Below, in pieces: positions 38,415-49,487 of a stretch of 64,000 bases of DNA. Under the pieces are notes generated by a model that saw only the letters and a program-made list of their open reading frames with translations, did no database searches and had not been told where the DNA came from. The translations under genes were made by a program, and so were the position numbers. Position 1 is the first letter of the stretch. Each line of letters opens with the position of its first letter. This DNA comes from Flaccisagitta enflata (taxonomy: Eukaryota > Chaetognatha > Sagittoidea > Aphragmophora): NCBI GenBank assembly GCA_965153355.1, contig OZ231127.1:75640001-75704000 (forward strand), in the 5' to 3' direction.

Positions 38415-38659
38415 TTATGCTGATGGAAAGTTGCATTGTTTGCTTAATACATGAAACCGCCATTGTCAGTCTCTGTCAGTCTCTGTCAGTCTTTGTAAGT
38501 CTCTGACTATCTCTGTCAGTCTCAACAACTTTGTCACCGTTAGTTGATGGATCTTCACTTTGTTTGCTCGATGCATCAACCACCATTGGCAGTGGAAGAA
38601 GCTTCTCGGACAACAACAGATGAAAGAGGGTAAAATTGAACTGAAATGTAGTAAACAAG

Positions 38660-38800
38660 ACGGAAGGCGGGGGAAGGAAAAGGAGAAGGGAGTATGAGTA
38701 GAGTGAGGAAGAAGGCGTCGAGGAGGGAGATGAAGAGGAGGAAGAGGAAGAGGAGGAGGAGAAGGAAGAGGAGGGAGCACAGTAAAGGCAGAGAAAAGAA
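38660..38800 (+). repeat. Purine-rich (AGG/GAA) stretch
   Basis: GAGGAGGAAGAGGAAGAGGA-type low complexity. Confidence 0.7.
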
Positions 38801-38953
38801 GAATAAGAAACGATGCCGATACACAATGTTTACTGCAAGTGAGAAAAAACCCTCAAGGCCGAACAAAGGCCGGTTACTCTATTGAGAGAAACTAACGCTT
38901 TAGTGACTGACATAAAGAGATGCGTTTTATCATTTCTTTTTCTTTCTGTTTTT

Positions 38954-39672
38954 GGGCAGCGGCCCCGGAGGGGCCGATGACCTATGATTCCACAGAGGGC
39001 AATTTTTCTGGTCCAGTGTTTCGTTGTCGTCCCACCCTCCCCCCTGAAGCCTCATATCAGACCCCACATTAGGCCTTTCAGACCCCAAATTAGGCCTCTC
39101 AGAGCCCAAATCAGGCCTCTTAAACTCCAAATCAGGCCTCTTTGACCCCAAGTCAGACAACTCATACCCCAAATCAGACCTATCAGACCAAAAATCAGAC
39201 CTCTCAGACCCCCAATCCGACCTCTCACACCCCAAATCCGGCCTTTTTGACCCCAAATCAGGCTTCTTTGACCCCAAATCAGGCCTCCTAGACCACAAAT
39301 CAGACCTTTCAGACCCCAAATCAGGCCTCTCTTACCCCAAATATGACCTCCTAGACCCAAAATCAGGCCTCTCTGACCCCAAATCAGGTCTCTTGAACCC
39401 TGCATTTTTCTAAGTCCTCCAGGCCCCTATCATTCCTCTCTAGCCTCAAATCAAACAGTTTGGACCCCAAATCAGGCCTCAAACACCCTACATGCCATCT
39501 CACAAGCCTCAATCTTAACCTCCAACCTCACCCCAACATCTTCTCCCAGGCCAAAATCAATGTATTTCAAACCCCTGATCACACGCATAAGCGCCAAATA
39601 AACATTAAAATCTCGACACAAAATTGCCTTGTGTGGAATCATAGGTCATCAGCCCCTCCGAGGCCGCTGCCC
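38954..39672. mobile_element. Type C element, copy 2, with 21-bp minisatellite
   Basis: The left GGGCAGCGGCCCCGGAGGGG, CCGATGACCTATGATTCCAC is mirrored at the right by GTGGAATCATAGGTCATCAG, CCCCTCCGAGGCCGCTGCCC. The interior (39050-39500) is a tandem repeat of about 20 units resembling CAGACCCCAAATCAGGCCTC. Unlike the other copies it lacks the AATAGTCGCAAAAGCG tail, and the termini share their own subtype (GATTCCACA, not GCTTTCACA). Confidence 0.8.
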
Positions 39673-41900
39673 CAATACCTCAACACCACAATTCTAATGA
39701 CATCAATGGGGCATTGGGACGCTTGAGCGGCCTGACTACACTACCTCTACTATGAGGAGGGGGGAAGTGAAGGGCCGAAAAGGTGGGGTGGTTAGATGTA
39801 TGCTTAAGTTTAGTCCACTCTGCCTGTTCCCACATGTGACAGTCGCGATTATAGAGGGTCACTCGTTCACCTGCTATGTCCATTTGCTTGCAGTGCAGCG
39901 CTTTGTTGCACTTGACTTCCTGCGCTTGCTGGCTTGCGCATGCGCTCACTTACTCCACTCACCCACTTGTGAGTTGGTTGAATCTTCTGAATATGTGTTC
40001 ATGCTGTAAACGCAATTAACAGAAATTATCGTGATTATTGTCGTCACTAGCAACACGCCCTATTTCTCTTTAGGTAGATGAATAGGAGGGGGGAAGATCA
40101 AAACATATTTTCATAAACAGTGCGTCAATTATCTTCATGAGATAATTTTTGCTGTCTACTGCTCACCAGCCAGTTTTAAAAATTCCCCAAGGTTGTTTCC
40201 GCACATCGTCATGCGCGTGAAAAGCCCTTACTCTCCACTAATGTAGAAGCGTTATCGCTTCTTCTACTGAATTGCATATGGCTACAAAGGTTGGGTGACA
40301 TACACAACTATCTGGTGTGCCAAACGAAACCAATTTTTGCCACACCAACTACCCCTATGGGCTCAAAAATAGGGGTAGAGGGGTCTATTTTGGCCTGTCC
40401 CGATTCTGTCCCTGCAAGCATAATGCAACTTTAACCAATCAAGAAATGTCAATGGGGGTCATCCTATAGCTTGTAAGCAATCACTTTCGATCCATTGATA
40501 TGTCTAGAAAGTTTGAATTCAATATTTTAACTGTAGGATGACAAAAAATAATTTTAAAGTATAGTACTCTCTCCCTTCATTTTTTGGCATTTTTCACTAA
40601 TTAAATTAAGGAGGTAGAGAGTTTTTTTTATAAGCCTATCATTTTTAAAACATTAAGCATATTTTCTCTTTTCATTTCATTACCGACTAATTTAAGGAAC
40701 ATTCCTCCAATTTTCAAGGATTTTTTCCATTTCATTTCAGAGAAATCAACATTTTCCTGAAGCGTTACAATTCAGGGATGCTCCTCATTGGAGCTGTCAC
40801 ACTTGTGTCACACTATGATTCATACTCTCCCAAGGCATAGCAACATGATTGACAGAAAATCGATCTACATGACAGGAAAGAGGGGCAAATTCTGTACATG
40901 CATGCAAAATTTTAAGTCTTAACTACAATTTGTTTGGTCACAGTGAAATTCCAAAGTTGGTCACTGCAAAAAAGAGAACTGAATTGTAACGCTCGTCGAC
41001 CAAGCCTCGTAGTTAATTCTTTGTTTCCACACAGCGCCTCTCACACAGAAGCGCGATGCTTTTGTTCCAAAATACTGTAAAATTTCTTAAAAATTCAAAT
41101 TGGCATATCTCAGGAACTATTTGAGCTAGCTCATTGAAATTTTGCATGATTAATACCTAGATCACGAGGGTTCTTTGCCTTAATCATGATACGACATAAA
41201 GAAAGTCGAGCAGTCCAACCAGACCAACCAGCCTACCAGATGAAAAAATGAAAAAATGGCATAACTTCTGAAATAATTGTCCGATTTGGTTGAAATTTTG
41301 CATGAAGCTTCCTTAGAAGATAACTCATCATGGGCATCAAAAAGAGTTTGGGGAAAATTTTTTTTCTTCAACAGCCCACCCAGCCAAAAATGGTACTTAT
41401 AGAGATTTTTTGAAAAAACTCGAAAATTTTTAAAATATTCCAGAAACATGATCACACATGATTGTTTGAACGTTATCAATAAAAAATTTACTGTCATATT
41501 AATTTCTTCATTGTATTTAGCTAATTTTCATAATAATAAAATTGTCAAAAGTGCCTTTTTAGGCCTGATTTGCATAAAAAATGAGCTTACATAAGAAAAT
41601 CTAAGTATGGATTTTTATAAAATAACAGGTAAGCTACATAATGATGTATAGTTTTGCTCAATTTCCAAACATTTAAAATTGATGAATTTCACCCCGTCCA
41701 GGGTCGGCTTTCCGTGACACCAGTCCCAAAGAAGTTGTTGTTTAGCTTTGGTATGATATTTAGCTTTCAACCTTGGCAACCTCCATAATATTTGCGAATG
41801 AGGGCGACATAATAAATTCCTGCAATATCTGTCTCGTAAATTCTGGACGCCGATGTACAGATTCTTTTTTCAAACGCCATTTCTCAATATACGAAAGGTA
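39673..41900. other. No gene seen
   Basis: Small structures only. AGAAGCGTTATCGCTTCT forms a hairpin near 40245. TGGTGTGCCAAACG / CACACCA pair near 40315-40350. GCGTTACAATTCAG at about 40767 is inverted at about 40980. The segments 41101-41150 and 41258-41310 carry the TGAAATTTTGCATGA block found in the MITEs. No ORF has recognisable content. Confidence 0.4.
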
Positions 41901-41944
41901 CAAGAAGGGGAGACTGAAGAGAATGGCAGAATTGTGAAGAAATA

Positions 41945-42008
41945 GAAGAAAAGAGGAAGAGAAAGAAAAAGTAAAAAAAAAGAAAAAGAAAAAGAAAAAG
42001 AAAAAGAA

Positions 42009-42085
<77 letters not shown>
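41945..42085. repeat. (GAAAAA)n then (GA)n
   Basis: GAAAAAGAAAAAG at 41980-42013 runs into pure GA at 42014-42084. Confidence 0.95.
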
Positions 42086-42089
<4 letters not shown>

Positions 42090-42634
42090 AATGGAAACAG
42101 ACAGAGTTGGAGGGTATTTGTGAGTGTAAATCGAGAGAGAGAAAAATATATTCCATTTTCCGATATTGAAGCCAAGTCTGAGGAAAATATGGTTGGGGGA
42201 AATCGAGAAGAAACCCTCCACTTTCACCTCTTCCTCCTCCTCTTCTTCCTCCTCTTCGTCCTTGCCTCCTTTTTCACCTCCTTGTTTTCTCAACCTCATG
42301 TTTCCTATAGAGCCACTTCCTCATGTTTCTTTGCTATCCGAACAATCTTCACCTAGTTTTCCTTTTTTGGGCCCTTACCATCTGCAAAAGAAATAGATTT
42401 GCGAATTGCACTGACTAATGTTTAAAAGTACTTTTCTTTTCTTTCCTCTTTTCTTATTCCCCCTTATTTGAAATTTTAAAAGTGGTAGATTATTCATGAA
42501 CATGCGATTCTATAGGACACATCCCTTCAAATCTATCCATCCATCCATCCATCTGTCCAATCAGACCTGTACATTCTGTAGCGATCGCTGTAGGTATCTG
42601 GAAATTTTTGAGATGAAGGAGAGAAGAAAAAAAG

Positions 42635-42768
42635 AAAGAAGAAGAAGAAGAAGAAGAAGAAGAAGAAGAAGAAGAAGAAGAAGAAGAAGAAGAAGAAGAA
42701 GAAGAAGAAGATAAAGAAGAAGAAGAAGAAGAAGAAGAAGAAGAAGAAGAAGAAGAAGAAGAAGAGAG
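42635..42768. repeat. (GAA)n microsatellite
   Basis: GAAGAAGAA over about 130 bp with one ATA interruption at about 42711. Confidence 0.95.
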
Positions 42769-42876
42769 AAAAAAAAAAAAGAAACAGAAGCAAAGTAGAA
42801 GAAGATTAAGAAAAAGAAGAAGAAAAAAGAATATAAAGCAAAAAATTAGGAGAATAGCAAACAGTAGGAGGATAGA

Positions 42877-43009
42877 AAACAAGGCCGTATACACTCCCCC
42901 CCAGTTGCGGACGGGTGGGCAGGAGCGGAAAACAAAAATGTGGTGTGATGTGACAGATAGACCAACCGACATAGCAAGTTCTAGAGTCGCGTGTCCGCGC
43001 TCAAAAAAA
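42877..43009 (-). mobile_element. Type A element, short
   Basis: AAAACAAGGCCGTATACACT, CCCAGTTGCGGACGGGTGGG, CAGGAGCGGAAAAC, GACCAACCGACATAGC, AAGTTCTAGA and the cap GTCGCGTGTCCGCGCT before AAAAAAA. It is most like 27583-27715. Confidence 0.7.
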
Positions 43010-43065
43010 CTAAAACAGTTTGGCAGACAAACGGATAAAAAGATAGATAAAAAAAAAATTGATTT

Positions 43066-43166
43066 AATATTTTTAGTTGTGAACATGCAACATTATAGGA
43101 GGTATTGCCCATTTGTCAATCTGTTGGTCTGTTAGTCCGCTGGTCTGTTTGTTGGTCTGTCCATGG
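43066..43166 (+). mobile_element. Type B element, decayed, left part
   Basis: TTTTTAGTTGTGAACATGCAAC, ATTATAGGAGGTATTGCCC, then GTTGGTCTGTTAGTCC. It parallels the copy at 32048 (cap, CTATAAGAGGTAATGTCC, GTTGG). The right end is not identified. Confidence 0.5.
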
Positions 43167-43521
43167 TGATTAAGTTGAAAAGTGGGAAAACATGCATTAT
43201 GATTATTTGTGTGCTGGAGTGTATGGTGGGAGGGGCAAGGGTGTAGCTGGGGTTATACGCCCCTGCTGACCCATCTACAATATTGTGATCCCGCGTCACT
43301 TGTTTACCATTGCACTGGAAGGTGTACACTTTACTAATGTAATAAAAAAGTTTTTCAATATTTGAAACAGTAGTGGTCAAAGAAAAGATTATAGATAAAG
43401 ATAAATCGGAAGGTTTTAGTGGGCAAATCCTGCTACTCGGAAGGGAGGCAGAATGTACAGGTCTGCTGTCCATCTGTGAGTCCGTCTGCCCGTCGGTCCA
43501 TCACATAACAATGGCAAAAGA

Positions 43522-44040
43522 AATAGTCGCAAAAGCGTCAGATGGTCAGCAGTACCCGTGCCCTGCCTGAGTAGGTTGTGCTTGAGGTTGAGGGGGGAGC
43601 AGGGCAGCGGCCCCAAAGGGTTCGATGACCTATGCTTTCACACATGGGGAACTCTCTTTCTCCTTCTTCTCCTCCTTCTCCTCCTGGGATCGGGCCTCTT
43701 GGCTGGAATTTGGACCTTGAGGCTGAGATTTGGGCCTCAAGGCGGAGATATGGGCCTCAAGGCTGGGATCTGGGCCTCTAGGCTGGGAACTGGTTCTCCA
43801 GGCTAGGATTTTGGCCTTTAGGCTAGGAATTTGGCCTTTAGGCTAGGATTTTGGCCTCAAGGCTAAGATTTGTGCCTCGAGACTAGGATTTAGGCCTCGA
43901 GACTGGAAATTGAGCCTCGAGACTGGGATTTAAGGGGGGGGGGGGCAGAGAAGAAGAAGGAGGAGAAGGAGGAGAAGAAGGAGAAAATTCCCCATATGTG
44001 TGAAAGCATAGGTCATCGACCCCTTCGGGACCGCTGCCCA
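43522..44040 (+). mobile_element. Type C element, copy 3
   Basis: Tail AATAGTCGCAAAAGCGTCAG, GTACCCGTGCCCTGCC and GGGGGGAGCAGGGCAGCGG, then CCCCAAAGGGTTCGATGACC, TATGCTTTCACACATGGGG. At the right, CCCCATATGTGTGAAAGCAT, AGGTCATCGACCCCTTCGGG, ACCGCTGCCC. Between them runs a minisatellite of GGCTGGGATCTGGGCCTCTA-like units. This interior is largely one-directional, so the fold-back is weaker here than in copies 1, 4 and 5. Confidence 0.85.
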
Positions 44041-44055
44041 AAAACGTTTTGCTAA

Positions 44056-44426
44056 TTTTTAGATGCGTCCATCAGGAACGCATCTCTATAAGAGGGTCTG
44101 TCCATCGGTCGGTCTGTCCATCCATCCGTCAGTCTGTCCGTCCGTCCGTACGTCTGTCCGTCCGTCCGTCCGTCCGTCCGTCCGTCCGTCCGTCCGTCCG
44201 TCCGTCCGTCCGTCCGTATGTATGTATGTCCGTCCGTCCGTCCGTCCGTATGTATGTATCATCCGTCCGTCCGTCCGTCCGTCTGCCCGTCGTCCGTCTG
44301 TCCGTCCGTATATAATGTCCGTCCGTCAGTATGTATGTCGTCCGTTCGTCCGTCACGTTCGTCCTTTCGTCCGTTCGTCCGTTCGTCCGTTCGTCCGTTC
44401 GTCCGTCCGTCCGTCCGTCCGTCCGT

Positions 44427-44458
<32 letters not shown>

Positions 44459-44545
44459 CAGTCAGTCAGTCAGTCCGTCCGTCCGTCCGTCCGTCCGTCC
44501 GTCCGTCCGTCCGTCCGTCCGTCCGTCTGTCTATTACGCCTGTGC
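44056..44545 (+). mobile_element. Type B element with expanded (CCGT)n
   Basis: Cap AGATGCGTCC...GGAACGCATCT (44061-44083), then CTATAAGAGGGTCTGTCC. About 400 bp of CCGT units follow, with CTGT, ATGT, TCGT and CAGT variants. The right end is uncertain. The cap starts only 15 bp beyond a type C element. Confidence 0.75.
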
Positions 44546-45240
44546 AAAAACCGCATTTCTTGGCTGTTCTTGGCTACAGTGAGATCCTACACTGAAACAG
44601 ATGATCAACCAACATGTTTTGAGAGTCTCCTTTACCACTCAGTCGCTTCATCCGTTTGTTTGTCCAACTGTCTCTCCACGCGTATGTCACATGATAAATA
44701 CACGCAGAGACACAGTCGGGGCTTATCGTTGCCCGGTCGGGCTTGTTCTCAAACTGAAGGCCTAAACTATAAAAAAATTCAAAAGCATTCAAAAGCTCTT
44801 TCAGAAGATCTTTCAAATGCAACGTTGCTGGTCATTCTAGCTTTATTCGTCAAGAAATGGGTCTAGAATGAGTAAAAACATTGCTTCAATCAATTTAGGA
44901 CTAAATTGAATAAAGAGATAAAAAAAAAACATTGTTCTCTTTGACAAGCTATAGCTCCTAAACCGTTTGAGGTACAGATCCGGGATTAGTCTAGATTGAA
45001 AAAAAAAACCGAAATTATTTAATATCATCTAAGAAAAAAGCTTAAATAAGTATTTTTTTGGTCATGCTTATGAATCAACCACACAACGGAGACAACCAGC
45101 AATGTGTCATTCAAAAGATCTTTCACAGAGCTTTAAAACGGTCATGGATTTTGCTGTTTTTCTCATTGGATGAATTTGAAATACTAAAAAAAGATTTTAG
45201 CCTTTTTTGTTTTGTTTTTGTTTTGTTCTTGATTTTTGTT
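44546..45240. other. No gene seen
   Basis: At about 44948-44995, CTATAGCTCCTAAACCGTTT, GAGGTACAGATCCGGGATTA repeats a block also seen near 59772-59830 and in the MITE at 36007. AT-rich otherwise. Confidence 0.4.
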
Positions 45241-45269
45241 TTTTTGGCCGCCGTTATGTCCATTTGTGC

Positions 45270-45372
45270 ATTTTTGGCATCGCTGCTCCTGTCAGAGTGC
45301 ATGAATGACCTCCTACATCACTGCCCCTGCCCACCGTCTGCCACTAGGGTTGCTGTGTGTCCAACATTGTTT
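45270..45372 (+). mobile_element. 3' half of a type A element
   Basis: CATCGCTGCTCCTGTCAGAG, TGAATGACCTCCTACATCAC, TGCCCCTGCCCACCGTCTGC and GGGTTGCTGTGTGTCCAACA follow the type A order. The next element begins immediately after it. Confidence 0.6.
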
Positions 45373-45615
45373 TTTTTAGTCGCTGCCTAGCGACTCTATA
45401 AGAGGGTGTGTCCCTTGGTAGGTAGGTCTGTCTGTATGAAATAGGAAAATTTGGATGACGCGAAATCAACTTAAAAACGGATTTTTGACCATCACAACTC
45501 CTGCCTGGCGTCAATACAGCCCCCGCCCACTCACATACTGCCCCTGCCCACCCGCATTACTGCCCCTGCCCACCAGCAGCGACTACAGATTGGCCGTGTA
45601 TCCGGCCTTGTTTTT
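45371..45615 (+). mobile_element. Type A/B intermediate element, GTCGCTGC cap
   Basis: Cap GTCGCTGCCTAGCGAC (45379-45394), then TCTATAAGAGGGTGTGTCCC as in type B. The right end is the type A form CCCCTGCCCACCAGCAGCGA, CTACAGATTGGCCGTGTATC, CGGCCTTGTTTT. The right half AGCAGCGACT matches this cap exactly. TACTGCCCCTGCCCACCCGC is tandemly repeated. Confidence 0.8.
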
Positions 45616-46200
45616 TTGCTCCAGAGTTTCAGTCTTTCCCGATTTCATAACGCCTCCCCCCCTCAACCACCCCCTTCCCCCGCCCTCTCGGACCCCCTTC
45701 TCCACCCCTGCCCACTCTTATCCCCTGCCCCTCCCTTACCACGCCCTTCTTCACTTGTCGTTATTTTACTCAAGTTAATTTTTGCCCTTTAGTTAAATCA
45801 GTGCGTTGCAGATTGATTACTTGTTCCTTGCACATGGGACTCTCTGTTTGGGCGTGTTTCTAGTCACAACAAAAAACGCGATAGTTCCAGTCAAACTCGT
45901 TTTTAGCATGAACGCATATCCATTATTCAATAATTGCAACTGTCCCATGAGGGAGTGAGCAGAATGAGTGAGCGAGTTTGTGAATAGAGCGTAGCGAGGC
46001 GCAGTGGAGTGCTGCGAAGTGAGTGAATGAAGTGAATGGAGTGAGTGGTGCGAGCGAATTGACGTGGCCAGCAACTGCCACGAGTAAAAACAGACCCTTC
46101 ATTTCTCCTGTACGTCTTCTCCTTGTATTTTCATTTGGACAGTTGTTATTGGTTTGGAATGTAACTTTTTTTGGGACAGACGTTATGAAGTATGATGTTG
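45616..46200. other. No gene seen
   Basis: C-rich at 45650-45750 and a degenerate GAGTGAGTGAATGAA-like patch at 45950-46050. No supported ORF. Confidence 0.4.
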
Positions 46201-46202
46201 TA

Positions 46203-46965
46203 CAGGGTCTTCAATCTCATTTGACACAAAAAGAACCTATATTGCGCAAAAACTAATTTACTATTCAGTGTGATTCTTTTTTCTCATAAAAGCACTATGT
46301 ATGACGTTTTTTCTATCAAAATTTCATGGGACTGGGTCTTGTAGTTTGGCAGAAATCCAAATTTGAAGTTATGCAGTGAATTCGACAAAAAATGCTGTTT
46401 TCTTTCTACTTTTGGCTTAAAAAATATATAAAATTCAAAGTGCTTTGAACCACAGATGCTTTATTACAGTAAAGTGATAGATTCTAACACCCCAAAGCAA
46501 GAAATAGTCAGGTTATATCATACAACTTTAAATTTTAAGCAAAAAATTACAAATTTGGGCAAAGTTCCTACAAAAACTGTAACCAAGATAGTTTTTTTCC
46601 AATGAAAAAGGAAATTGTTGAATATGATAAGATTTTGAAGGATTCTTTTCTCATATACAGAAACTTGATGAAATTATCTGCCATCCTTGACCAATCTCCC
46701 ATCTGTAGCTCAAAGCGCTTAGAAATGAGAGCAGTCTAAAGATGAAAGGCCTAAACCTCATAGTCAAAGAAATCCGCCCATCTCATCAAGACATCTTTAA
46801 CTTTGAAATGGTATATCTCCCAAACTAATTGACCCAGTGCCATGAAATTTGGACACAAAAAACGTCATATGTAGTGCTTTTATGAGAAAAAAAATCAAAC
46901 TAAGAAGTTGATTCATGTTTGCACAATAAAGGTTCTTTTCGTGTCAAATGAGATTGAAGCCCCTG
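46203..46965. mobile_element. TA-flanked long-TIR MITE (CAGGGTCTTCAATCTC)
   Basis: Left CAGGGTCTTCAATCTCATTT, right inverted CAGGGGCTTCAATCTCATTT. The inverted repeat continues through GACACAAAAAGAACCT, CATAAAAGCACTA, GACGTTTTTT and AAATTTCATGGGACTGGGTC. TA is at 46201-46202 and 46966-46967. Non-coding. Confidence 0.85.
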
Positions 46966-47144
46966 TAAAAGGGGCACAAAATCATAGAAAATACGAAATA
47001 ATATTTCCGGAGCCAACGCGTTGCTGAACTTTAATCTCGAAGTTATCATCGGTGATCTAACCTTCTTTGTGTCTTGAGACCCTTCCATGAGGCCGGCGAG
47101 GGCCTTGACATTGATATTGGCATTAGCGTTGGCGTTAGTTTGAC

Positions 47145-47215
47145 GACGTGGGCGTGGAAGTCGGCGTGGGTGTCAGCGTGGGAATCGGAGTAGGAATCGG
47201 CGTGGGAGTCAGCAT
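47145..47215 (+). repeat. 12-bp minisatellite (GTCGGCGTGGGT)
   Basis: About six units: GTCGGCGTGGGTGTCAGCGT, GGGAATCGGAGTAGGAATCG and so on. Confidence 0.85.
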
Positions 47216-47285
47216 TGTATTGATAATTCAATCATTTACTTGTTCAATTTCCGGCGATAGAAAAAAAAAACAGGATTATGAATAT

Positions 47286-47650
<365 letters not shown>

Positions 47651-47766
47651 GGGACTTGTTTTCTTTTCATGCAATGTGTCAACTGGTGGCACCTCAGGTG
47701 ACAAGGGGAATGTGAGTTAATTACATCTCATCTTCTTAGCTTCTTCTTAGATTTAAGCGAAGTGTA

Positions 47767-48273
47767 CAGTAGATGTCGTCTAGACTTAGAAATACGGGGG
47801 CCCTCATATCTTAAATACCATTTATTTAACTAAAAGGAAACTGTGTGTGTATAATGCTTATGACCTGAAGGGTTGACGATGGGGTATGGCAGCTCTGTGG
47901 ATGGAAAACTCTTTTGAATACACTCAATTAAATTCTCTTCATTAACTCAGCTTCAGAAGTTGGTCTAGTGGTTAACTCACTTGACTTTAGATTTATCAGT
48001 TACAAGTCTTTTTATCTAAGGTTCCAGGTTCGAATCCCCGGCTGGTTTTGCTATTCAAGCTAATAGATAATGCTGAAATTCTGCAAAAAAACTAATTGTT
48101 CCTATAGTTTTGTACTAAAATTTTTTCCTAGGGTAAGCCGTAGGGGGATACCATACCCCATCGTCAACCCTTTAGGGTTTACACATTACACCTGCAAAAT
48201 ATCAGCCCCCTCACTTTCTTAATACTCAGGTTATGAGCTCCCCCGTATTTCTAAGTCTAGACGACATCTACTG
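47767..48273. mobile_element. TA-flanked long-TIR MITE containing a tRNA-like sequence
   Basis: Left CAGTAGATGTCGTCTAGACT, TAGAAATACGGGGGC; right inverted CAGTAGATGTCGTCTAGACT, TAGAAATACGGGGGA. A second inverted block lies inside: GGGTTGACGATGGGGTATGG / CCATACCCCATCGTCAACCC. TA at 47765-47766 and 48274-48275. The centre, 47957-48050, is not part of the fold and holds tRNA promoter boxes. The ends are related to those at 21138. Confidence 0.85.
47957..48050 (+). tRNA. tRNA-like sequence (degenerate), pol III A and B boxes
   Basis: TGGTCTAGTGGTTAACTC fits the A box and D arm, and GGTTCGAATCC is a perfect B box / T loop 55 bp downstream. CTTGACTTTAGATT resembles the anticodon arm of a tRNA-Leu (loop CTTTAGA, anticodon TAG). 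However, the anticodon stem pairs poorly unless an ACTTG / CAAGT pairing with an enlarged loop is used. The T stem has mismatches, and the acceptor arms do not match. It is probably a tRNA pseudogene or the head of a SINE captured by the surrounding MITE, not a functional tRNA. Confidence 0.45.
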
Positions 48274-48349
48274 TACTAGGCCATGAGAGATGAAGAGAAA
48301 GACCAGATTGAAAACAACGGGAAGAACAAGAACAACGAGAACGAGAACT

Positions 48350-48680
<331 letters not shown>

Positions 48681-48729
48681 CAACAACAACAAAAACTGTG
48701 ACAACATCCTACAACCACAACCTACTAAC

Positions 48730-48777
48730 CATATCAACAACAGCAACAACAGCAACAACAACAACAGCAACCACCGC

Positions 48778-48812
<35 letters not shown>

Positions 48813-48838
48813 CGACGACGACGACGACGACGACAACG
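48730..48838 (+). repeat. (AAC)n then (GAC)n
   Basis: AACAACAGC units, then pure AAC to 48812, then ACG/GAC units to 48836. Confidence 0.95.
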
Positions 48839-49020
48839 ATGACAAATTTGATAACGACAAGACTAAAAACATGCATCCAGGGAGACGTCAAGCAATACAG
48901 AAAGGTGAGGAAGACAGAGACAGGAAAAAAGTTGCAGAAAGACAATATACACACTCAGAGCACTTATAGACAAAGACAGAAAAGGTCACGGTAGAAAGAA
49001 GGAAAGAGAAAGGAAAAGGA

Positions 49021-49036
49021 AAAAAAGAAAGAAAAA

Positions 49037-49076
<40 letters not shown>

Positions 49077-49078
49077 AG
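49021..49078. repeat. (AAAG)n microsatellite
   Basis: GAAAGAAAGAAAG in about 13 units. Confidence 0.95.
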
Positions 49079-49487
49079 TATAAACAGAAAGCAATCGGCT
49101 AAAAAACGCTGAACATCAACGACATCACGAGGAAAAGCGATAAGCGTGATGTCACGAGATAGTTGAGGAAGATCTTATAAAAAAAGTGTTGGCGTTGTCG
49201 TGTTATTGAAAGGGTCTGCCATGTGATTTCCGCTCTCGTCGATAGAACGAACTCACGCTTATTATACCATCTTGGCCATAAATGTAAGAACAGTAGGTGT
49301 ATGAGTTGATTTATTGACAAGAAGTGAGCAGCAAACATATCAGACTGCATCCGATATTTAGTATGATCATGTTGGGCATCCACCACCGCCTGCATTCACT
49401 TTGGCATAGACTCGTAGAGAGACTGGAGGTACTATGGAGTGATTTATTTCAGCCCTGCTTTGCATGTTGGTTTCTCCTGTTTCTGCA

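Noticed and set aside
40766-40993. Small transposon with GCGTTACAATTCAG ends
   Set aside because: Only 14 bp of inverted repeat, no target duplication and no second copy seen. Mentioned within the spacer entry only.
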